From an uncultured Collinsella sp. (GTDB taxonomy: Bacteria > Actinomycetota > Coriobacteriia > Coriobacteriales > Coriobacteriaceae), in contig CAAECP010000193.1 in assembly GCA_900754385.1 (NCBI GenBank), positions 1 through 6,371 of the forward strand: DNA of 6,371 nucleotides, in the 5' to 3' direction. Positions within the stretch are counted from its first letter, which is position 1. Each line of letters opens with the position of its first letter. Under the pieces are notes generated by a model. It did no database searches and was not told the DNA's origin. It saw only the letters and a list, made by a program, of their open reading frames with translations. Shown piece by piece: positions 1 through 4,332 of this stretch. The translations under genes were made by a program, and so were the position numbers.

Positions 1-125
1 GGCCCCGAATCGGTGTTGCCTCCCGGCGCATTCCGCAGGGGGAGCGATATTTTGCAGCACGAAGTGCGTAGCAAAATATCGCTCATGCCCGAGGACGCGC
101 CGGGAGGCAACACCGATTCGGGGCC
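1..125. repeat. Nested long inverted repeat (composite hairpin)
   Basis: Two perfect 29-base arms (1-29 and 97-125) enclose a second perfect 14-base inverted repeat (42-55 and 71-84). That in turn encloses a small GCAC-GAA-GTGC hairpin (57-67). The 12-base segments between outer and inner arms (30-41 and 85-96) pair only partly. The whole could extrude as a cruciform in DNA or fold as one long RNA hairpin. The outer arm begins at the first base of the window, so it may extend further upstream. No transposase is present, and no T tract follows that would make it a classical terminator. It could be a miniature mobile repeat, an intergenic repeat of the genome, or the end of an upstream transcript. 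The structure is read directly from the sequence; its function is unknown. Confidence 0.85.
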
Positions 126-163
126 GGACACACGGATCTACCTGCGCATTTACAAATTCGTAA

Positions 164-212
164 ACTTTTTTGAAAAAAGTGCTTGCACAGTTCTCGAATC
201 ATAGGTTATTAT
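164..212 (+). promoter_or_regulatory. Strong stable-RNA promoter of tRNA-Leu with palindromic A/T upstream element
   Basis: A perfect 17-base dyad, ACTTTTTTGAAAAAAGT (164-180), sits two bases upstream of a -35 box TTGCAC (183-188). An 18-base spacer leads to a -10 box TATTAT (207-212). Transcription should start near 219, giving a leader of about 50 bases before the tRNA. The upstream tract has the position and composition of an UP element, which contacts the RNA polymerase alpha subunit. The same arrangement precedes the other two tRNA transcription units in this window. Confidence 0.8.
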
Positions 213-269
213 CTTCCTCGTTGAACGCGCGGGTCTAACAAAACGAACTGCGAATCAACAACATAGCAT

Positions 270-359
270 GTCGGAGTGGCGGAATTGGCAGACGCGCTAG
301 CTTGAGGTGCTAGTGACCGCTTTTTGGTCATGCGGGTTCAAGTCCCGCCTCCGACACCA
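270..359 (+). tRNA. tRNA-Leu (anticodon GAG)
   Basis: A class II tRNA of 90 bases including an encoded CCA (357-359). The acceptor stem is GTCGGAG (270-276) paired with CTCCGAC (349-355), with discriminator A356. The anticodon stem CTAGC/GCTAG frames loop TTGAGGT, with anticodon GAG at 304-306, which reads CUC and CUU. The long variable arm (TGACC/GGTCA, 314-330) is typical of leucine tRNAs. The T arm is GCGGG-TTCAAGT-CCCGC (332-348). It is transcribed alone from the promoter at 164-212. Confidence 0.97.
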
Positions 360-370
360 TCGCATTTGAG

Positions 371-392
371 AAGCCTCTTCGGAGGCTTTTTT
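371..392 (+). terminator. Rho-independent terminator of tRNA-Leu
   Basis: A 7-bp stem AAGCCTC/GAGGCTT (371-377 with 382-388) is closed by a TTCG tetraloop and runs into a six-T tract (387-392). It lies 11 bases beyond the tRNA CCA end. It is only 26 bases before the phosphatase start codon, so it also separates that gene from the tRNA promoter. Confidence 0.9.
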
Positions 393-418
393 GTTACCGA
401 TAGACGGTGGGGTCCACG

Positions 419-2764
419 ATGGAAACGCTTGAACGCAACGAGTGGGCAGACGTTGCCCAACTGGTCGAGATCACGAGCGATGCTGTCATCATCTGCGAGC
501 TCGACGGAACCATTCTGCATGTGAATAATCGCTTACTTGGTTTGATGTGCGAGGAACGCGCCGACGTCATCGGTGGAGATGTTAAAGACGTCCTGTACTC
601 GTCCGCTTTTGAACGTGCGACGGAACATCGTCTGCCATTTGAAACTGATGGCTCCGAGAACGAACTGATGCTCAAGCTGAGTGACGGCTCCTTTATCCCC
701 GTCTTGGTTCGTGCGGGCTCCGTAACGCCTCCACGCATCTTTGGGCGCCGCGCGCCACGTGTCCTGGTGGCGCTCCATAGCATCGAAGAACAGTATTCGC
801 ACGACCGCCAGCTCAAGCGTGCGCTTTCGGAGCTTAGAGTGGCGAACAAGCGCCTCTCTGGCACGCTCTCGGTCATTATGAGCACTGTGGGCTCCGATGA
901 GTTGCCCAGCCTACTTGATACCGTTTTGAACCAGCTTGTAGGAACGCTCGATGCTTCGGGTGCCGCTATCTATTTTTCTGAGAGCGGCGGTTTTAAACTT
1001 CGCGGTGTTTCCAAGGAGCTGTACGACAGCTACCTGCCTGAGTTTTTGCCGTATGGTGCTGGCATTCCGACGTATGTTCTTCGTGAGTCGCGTGCCTGTC
1101 GCTTGTCGATTCAACAGGACCTTGAGGGTGATAAGGCCGCCTCCGGTATGTTTATGGACTTGGACAATCGTTCTAAGCACCTGTTGCGCATGCAGGATAT
1201 GCCTCCGTACCGCAGCGAGATCTGTCTTCCCGTTTTTTACGGTACGCAGATCCTTGGCGTGTTGGAAGTTGGTTGGAAACGCCCTCAGGCACCGCTCGCC
1301 TATGACGTTAATGTGCTCGAGGTCATTTGCGATTACCTGTCTATCCAGCTGGTCGGCATGGCATCGAGCCTTCGCTCCCGTCGCACGGCCGAGCTTGGCC
1401 GCTCGCTCAATGTCTTGCGTGATGAGTTGTTTACCTTTCTAGACGATTCCGCCGCGGCTACCCAGGCGGTATCGTCCGAGATCTGCAATATGCTTAACTG
1501 CCATTTTTGCCCTGTTGAGTATGACGCCAGTCTGGATTCCTACGTCATAGATTTTGAAGGCGGCAGTCGCGTTGCTTTGCCGGACGATCCCGAGAAGCTT
1601 TTCTTTTCCACGACGGCGCCAGCGGCACGTCTGGGGGCTGGCCCTGATGGCTTTGAGGCATCTGTTTTGGGCGGTACGAGTGCCGAGGACCTTAAACACG
1701 TCCGTATAACTCGCGTTGACGAATCGATGCCTATGGGAGGCTGGCTTAGGGCGCATGGTCTGCCTTGTCAAGGTCTCTACGTCGACTCCGGCATCGAGGC
1801 GGGGCGACCACGCTCTAAGGGTGATGGCAAGCACAGTAACGACGCAATTGTTCCTGCTTCTGTTGCGAAGAGCCCGACGACGCGCGCGCTACTGCTTCGT
1901 GATGGCAGCCAAGAGCCGATTGATGACCTTGAATATGACTACTTGGTGCACTTGGCGCATGACTTTGAACTGATCTACGAAGGTGAATCTCAAAAGCGCG
2001 AGGAGCGTCATATCGCTCAGACCCTTCAGATCGGCATGAGAAATTCCCTGGGGGATGTTCCGGGTATCGCAACCGATTCGGTGTACCTGTCGGCCACGAA
2101 CTCGGCGTTGGTCGGCGGCGATTTCTATACGCTCATCCGTCTTCCCGACGACTGCGCCGTCATGATTCTGGGTGATGTGTCTGGCAAAGGCATTGAGGCC
2201 GCATCGATGTCCGCGCTCGTCAAGACGGCCCTGACGGCATATGCGTGGGAGGGCGCTGGACCGGCCCGCATGGCACGCTCCCTTAACAGTATGCTCATGG
2301 GCTTTTCGAGGGTCGAGACGTTCGTGACAGCCTTTATCGCCAAGATTGACCTGAAAGCCGGACGCGCAACGTATTGTTCGGCGGGCCATCCTCCGACCAT
2401 GGTCATCAGGCCAGAGTCGATGCCACTGGGTGGCGGCGAGGCTCGTGGGGGAGAGGTCGAGCTACTTGGATGCCAATCGGGCGTAATCGGTGCCTTTGAG
2501 AGTATGGTGTACGAGACAGGCGTGTTTACGTTCGCCCCCGGCGACATGCTCTTCATGTATACGGATGGAACGATTGAGGCCCGCGACCGCACCGGAGCGT
2601 TCTTTGGCGAGCAGCGCTTGCGCGATCTTCTGCTTTCTGTTTCGGGGGAGGGCGTGTCGGGCATTTGCGGCAAGGTCTTGGGCGAGCTTGACCGATTTAC
2701 CGAATCGGCGCTGGACGATGACATTGCATTGGTGTCCCTTGAGTTTTTACGGGGTCGTTCATAG
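419..2764 (+). CDS. PAS/GAF-domain SpoIIE-family PP2C protein phosphatase (RsbU-like)
   Basis: This 781-residue soluble protein probably dephosphorylates a STAS-domain anti-anti-sigma partner in response to a sensed signal. A PAS-like domain lies at about residues 8-125, followed by a short helical linker. A GAF domain lies at about 146-315. A less recognisable region, perhaps a degenerate second GAF, lies at about 330-520. A SpoIIE/PP2C catalytic domain occupies about 540-781. The metal-binding motifs are intact: VGGDFY with D568, GDVSGKG with D586, YTDG with D716, and DDDIAL with D767/D768. The SAGHPP motif is also present. The Asp that often follows GGDFY is Thr, but B. subtilis SpoIIE has Ser there, so activity is expected. 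ATG at 419 is preferred because a G-rich GGTGGGG sits 6 bases upstream; a GTG at 407 would add four residues but has no ribosome site. There are no membrane segments. The likely substrate is the STAS protein encoded 78 bases downstream. The input ligand is unknown. Confidence 0.9.
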   Translation: METLERNEWADVAQLVEITSDAVIICELDGTILHVNNRLLGLMCEERADVIGGDVKDVLYSSAFERATEHRLPFETDGSENELMLKLSDGSFIPVLVRAGSVTPPRIFGRRAPRVLVALHSIEEQYSHDRQLKRALSELRVANKRLSGTLSVIMSTVGSDELPSLLDTVLNQLVGTLDASGAAIYFSESGGFKLRGVSKELYDSYLPEFLPYGAGIPTYVLRESRACRLSIQQDLEGDKAASGMFMDLDNRSKHLLRMQDMPPYRSEICLPVFYGTQILGVLEVGWKRPQAPLAYDVNVLEVICDYLSIQLVGMASSLRSRRTAELGRSLNVLRDELFTFLDDSAAATQAVSSEICNMLNCHFCPVEYDASLDSYVIDFEGGSRVALPDDPEKLFFSTTAPAARLGAGPDGFEASVLGGTSAEDLKHVRITRVDESMPMGGWLRAHGLPCQGLYVDSGIEAGRPRSKGDGKHSNDAIVPASVAKSPTTRALLLRDGSQEPIDDLEYDYLVHLAHDFELIYEGESQKREERHIAQTLQIGMRNSLGDVPGIATDSVYLSATNSALVGGDFYTLIRLPDDCAVMILGDVSGKGIEAASMSALVKTALTAYAWEGAGPARMARSLNSMLMGFSRVETFVTAFIAKIDLKAGRATYCSAGHPPTMVIRPESMPLGGGEARGGEVELLGCQSGVIGAFESMVYETGVFTFAPGDMLFMYTDGTIEARDRTGAFFGEQRLRDLLLSVSGEGVSGICGKVLGELDRFTESALDDDIALVSLEFLRGRS

Positions 2765-2842
2765 ACGGCGCTGAACGGGCTGAATCCGCACGGTTGGGGA
2801 AACGAATGCATCGAGTGGGCTTTTTTGGGGAACCATGGTCGT

Positions 2843-3589
2843 ATGAATGAGTGGAATGACATAGCGGTTTTGACGCCACCAGGCGATATCGACATCGCCA
2901 CGGTGCCTGCGCTGCGTCGGCGGTTGGATGCCTTGATTGGCCGCGGCGTGCGTCGTGTCGTCATCAACTGTCAGGCTGTTAGCTTTATCGATTCGACGGG
3001 CTTGGCATTCCTGCTTACGCGCGCTCGTGAGCTCATGAGGCGAGAAGGCCTGCTTTCGCTCGTCAATGCATCAGGTGAAGTTGTTCGCTTTTTGGAGATT
3101 GCTCGTCTTGTCGATATCCTTCATGTCGCGGGGTCGGCACGGGAGTCTATTCCCGCCATTCCGGTGGGGGAGCTGCCTCGCTGGAGTAAGAGTGTCGAGG
3201 TCCGTCAGGGTATCGAGAATCTTCCATACTACCGACATCGCATCGCCGAACTCCTTGAATCGCTTCCGTTGCGCCGTGACGAGCGCTACGATGTCGCATT
3301 GGCGTCGGGGGAGGCGCTGGGTAATGCCTATGACCATGCGGGCGGTATCGGGTGCGTCCTGACGGTTCAGGCCTATGGCGATCGCGTTGTGGTTGAGGTG
3401 CTTGATCGAGGTGCCGGCTATTCTATCGATGAAACGAGCGAGCCGGTTGCATCTGAGGAACGCGGCCGTGGTATCAAGCTTATGCGTATGCTCGTCGATA
3501 ACGTGGAGGTTGCTCGTCGTACGGACGGCGCCGGCACGCGCGTGCAGATGGTGAAGCTGTTTAGCGGAGCGCTGGAATCGTGTGCCTAG
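2843..3589 (+). CDS. STAS-HATPase fusion: anti-anti-sigma domain joined to RsbW/SpoIIAB-like kinase
   Basis: A 248-residue protein that joins two normally separate partner-switching proteins. Residues about 5-100 form a STAS domain like RsbV/SpoIIAA, with the FIDSTGLAFLL signature. Ser51 of DSTG is the expected phosphoacceptor. Residues about 115-245 form a GHKL ATPase like RsbW/SpoIIAB. Its N-box is GEALGNAYDHA (E157, N161, H165), its G1 box is DRGAG (D188, G190, G192), its G2 box is GRGIKLM (about 208-214), and a C-terminal GTRVQM follows. All ATP-binding and catalytic residues expected of the family are visible. By family knowledge the kinase phosphorylates STAS serines and sequesters a target, often a sigma factor; the phosphatase upstream would reverse this. 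Whether the kinase acts on its own STAS half or on another protein cannot be told. ATG at 2843 is chosen; GGGGAA lies about 10 bases upstream, a rather long spacing. A TTG at 2825 is a weaker alternative. The gene is probably co-transcribed with the phosphatase. Confidence 0.88.
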   Translation: MNEWNDIAVLTPPGDIDIATVPALRRRLDALIGRGVRRVVINCQAVSFIDSTGLAFLLTRARELMRREGLLSLVNASGEVVRFLEIARLVDILHVAGSARESIPAIPVGELPRWSKSVEVRQGIENLPYYRHRIAELLESLPLRRDERYDVALASGEALGNAYDHAGGIGCVLTVQAYGDRVVVEVLDRGAGYSIDETSEPVASEERGRGIKLMRMLVDNVEVARRTDGAGTRVQMVKLFSGALESCA

Positions 3590-3614
3590 CCAATCGCTTT
3601 AGCGCGTTTGGCTA
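3587..3614 (+). terminator. Terminator-like hairpin at the end of the partner-switch module (no T tract)
   Basis: TAGCCAA (3587-3593) pairs perfectly with TTGGCTA (3608-3614). An inner CGCT-TT-AGCG hairpin (3595-3604) continues the structure. The outer arm begins with the TAG stop codon of the STAS-HATPase gene. Only TT follows the stem, so it is not a canonical intrinsic terminator. It may act weakly, with Rho, or as a 3' end stabiliser. Confidence 0.45.
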
Positions 3615-3636
3615 TTAAGAACATGCGGCAGACAAG

Positions 3637-3682
3637 TTTTTTGAAAAAAGTACTTGCGTCTTTTGGACAACTCGCGTAAATT
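3637..3682 (+). promoter_or_regulatory. Promoter of the tRNA-Gly/Cys/Gly cluster
   Basis: A symmetric TTTTTTGAAAAAA core (3637-3649) is followed by GT, two bases, then a -35 box TTGCGT (3654-3659). A 17-base spacer leads to a -10 box TAAATT (3677-3682). The predicted start near 3689 leaves only about five bases before the mature tRNA 5' end. The distance from the centre of the upstream element to the tRNA (52 bases) equals that at the third promoter. Confidence 0.8.
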
Positions 3683-3694
3683 AATAACCCGCAA

Positions 3695-3770
3695 GCGGAC
3701 ATGGCTCAGTTGGTAGAGCACAACCTTGCCAAGGTTGGGGTCGCGGGTTCGAGCCCCGTTGTCCGCTCCA
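3695..3770 (+). tRNA. tRNA-Gly (anticodon GCC), copy 1
   Basis: A 76-base cloverleaf including the encoded CCA (3768-3770). The acceptor GCGGACA pairs with TGTCCGC, with discriminator T3767. The anticodon stem CAACC/GGTTG frames loop TTGCCAA, with GCC at 3728-3730, which reads GGC and GGU. The T arm contains GTTCGAGC. It is identical base for base to the copies at 3921 and 6208. Confidence 0.97.
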
Positions 3771-3780
3771 TTGCATTTCC

Positions 3781-3803
3781 GGACCGTTTAGGCGGTCCTT
3801 TTT
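3781..3803 (+). terminator. Terminator-like hairpin between tRNA-Gly and tRNA-Cys
   Basis: A 6-bp stem GGACCG/CGGTCC (3781-3786 with 3793-3798) with a six-base loop is followed by TTTTT (3799-3803). It looks like a rho-independent terminator. tRNA-Cys begins two bases after the T run and no promoter is visible between them, so readthrough must feed the downstream genes or the hairpin serves another role such as 3' processing. Confidence 0.7.
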
Positions 3804-3804
3804 C

Positions 3805-3878
3805 GGCGAAGTGGCCAAGTGGTAAGGCAGAGGCCTGCAAAGCCTTTACCCCCGGTTCGAATCCGGGCTTCGCCTCCA
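3805..3878 (+). tRNA. tRNA-Cys (anticodon GCA)
   Basis: A 74-base tRNA including the encoded CCA (3876-3878). The acceptor GGCGAAG pairs with CTTCGCC, with discriminator T3875 (U73 is a cysteine identity element). The anticodon stem GAGGC/GCCTT frames loop CTGCAAA, with GCA at 3837-3839. The T arm is CCCGG-TTCGAAT-CCGGG. It is the middle gene of a three-tRNA cluster and has no promoter of its own that I can see. Confidence 0.96.
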
Positions 3879-3887
3879 GGCAACATC

Positions 3888-3914
3888 CGGGCGCTCCGGC
3901 GCCCGTTTTGTTTT
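3888..3914 (+). terminator. Terminator-like hairpin between tRNA-Cys and the second tRNA-Gly
   Basis: A 7-bp GC stem CGGGCGC/GCGCCCG (3888-3894 with 3899-3905) closed by TCCG is followed by TTTTGTTTT (3906-3914). It is a strong intrinsic terminator by appearance. The second tRNA-Gly starts only seven bases past the T tract with no intervening promoter. Confidence 0.8.
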
Positions 3915-3920
3915 ACATAT

Positions 3921-3996
3921 GCGGACATGGCTCAGTTGGTAGAGCACAACCTTGCCAAGGTTGGGGTCGCGGGTTCGAGCCCCGTTGTCCGCTCCA
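3921..3996 (+). tRNA. tRNA-Gly (anticodon GCC), copy 2
   Basis: A 76-base tRNA identical to the copies at 3695 and 6208, with anticodon GCC at 3954-3956 and encoded CCA at 3994-3996. Its immediate flanks differ from those of the other copies. Unlike them it lacks an adjacent promoter, so it depends on readthrough from 3637-3682 or on a promoter I cannot recognise. Confidence 0.97.
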
Positions 3997-4004
3997 ACTA
4001 TCTT

Positions 4005-4031
4005 ACGCGGTTCTAACGAACCGCGTTTTTT
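4005..4031 (+). terminator. Rho-independent terminator of the tRNA-Gly/Cys/Gly cluster
   Basis: A 9-bp stem ACGCGGTTC/GAACCGCGT (4005-4013 with 4018-4026) with loop TAAC runs into a T tract through 4031. It lies nine bases past the last tRNA of the cluster and is the strongest intrinsic terminator in the window. Confidence 0.92.
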
Positions 4032-4042
4032 GTTGACGCTGC

Positions 4043-4142
4043 GCGGGCCCCGGGCACCCCATCTTGCCCCTCAATCGTCGGTCGCGTACATAAAGTACGC
4101 TTCCCTCCTCTTTCGCGGCAACCTGGGGCACCCGGAGCCCGC
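4043..4142. repeat. Second composite inverted repeat in the gap before the glucosidase
   Basis: Two 26-base arms (4043-4068 and 4117-4142) pair at 21 of 26 positions around a small perfect hairpin, GCGTAC-ATAAA-GTACGC (4084-4100). Three of the five mismatches are C-A on this strand, so a transcript of the minus strand would carry G-U pairs there and fold better. The layout resembles the repeat at 1-125, but the sequence is different. No reading frame crossing it looks like a real protein. The remainder of the gap to the glucosidase (4143-4278) shows no feature I can name. Confidence 0.7.
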
Positions 4143-4258
4143 TCGCTGTTGTGGCCGGGGGAGTGGGTCTTCCGTTCTTTTCACTAATCGGTCGATTCGT
4201 CCCAGGAGGCTTGAACCCGAGAGGGGGCGAGCGTTTTGGGGCGTGGCTGTGGCGTTGT

Positions 4259-4289
4259 TTGTCGCGAATGTCCGCTTTGGGCGTATCAT
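4259..4289 (+). promoter_or_regulatory. Possible weak promoter of the glucosidase gene
   Basis: A -10-like TATCAT (4284-4289) has TTGTCG (4259-4264) upstream with a 19-base spacer, which is longer than optimal. No better match was seen in the gap. A start near 4296 would give a leader of about 37 bases. This is a tentative call by eye. It lacks the palindromic upstream element of the tRNA promoters, consistent with a regulated or weaker gene. Confidence 0.3.
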
Positions 4290-4331
4290 CGTGGGCATCT
4301 CGCATAACCTCGTTGCAAGGGAGATACGCCC
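4279..4331 (+). promoter_or_regulatory. 9-bp inverted repeat flanking the glucosidase start region, with ribosome binding site
   Basis: GGGCGTATC (4279-4287) and its exact complement GATACGCCC (4323-4331) are 35 bases apart. The right arm fills the spacer between the ribosome binding site AAGGGAG (4317-4323) and the ATG at 4333. If both arms are transcribed, the stem would occlude ribosome loading. If transcription starts inside, the left arm overlaps the possible -10 box and the repeat could instead be a protein-binding site. The pairing is directly visible; the regulatory meaning is inferred. Confidence 0.45.
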
Positions 4332-4332
4332 C

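Noticed and set aside
13..204. Open frame of 63 codons across the composite repeat and the tRNA-Leu promoter
   Set aside because: It reads through both arms of the inverted repeat and the -35 region; no ribosome site and no family resemblance.
2110..2131. Apparent loss of an Asp in the phosphatase GGDFY motif (Thr instead of Asp after Tyr)
   Set aside because: B. subtilis SpoIIE has Ser at this position, and the metal-binding Asp residues are all present, so inactivation is not indicated.
2765..2842. Possible terminator before the STAS-HATPase gene (T run at 2821-2826)
   Set aside because: No stable stem precedes the T run, so co-transcription with the phosphatase is more likely.
2125..2967. 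280-codon open frame on the minus strand
   Set aside because: It lies opposite the conserved phosphatase catalytic domain, is rich in Ser, Arg and Pro, and is a compositional shadow of a high-GC gene.
3701..4036. Open frames that translate the tRNA-Gly/Cys/Gly cluster
   Set aside because: These are reading frames through tRNA genes, a common source of false protein calls.
3952..4332. N-terminal extension of the glucosidase frame
   Set aside because: It would start inside a tRNA-Gly and run through a terminator and the composite repeat. The family N-terminus and the ribosome site both support the ATG at 4333.
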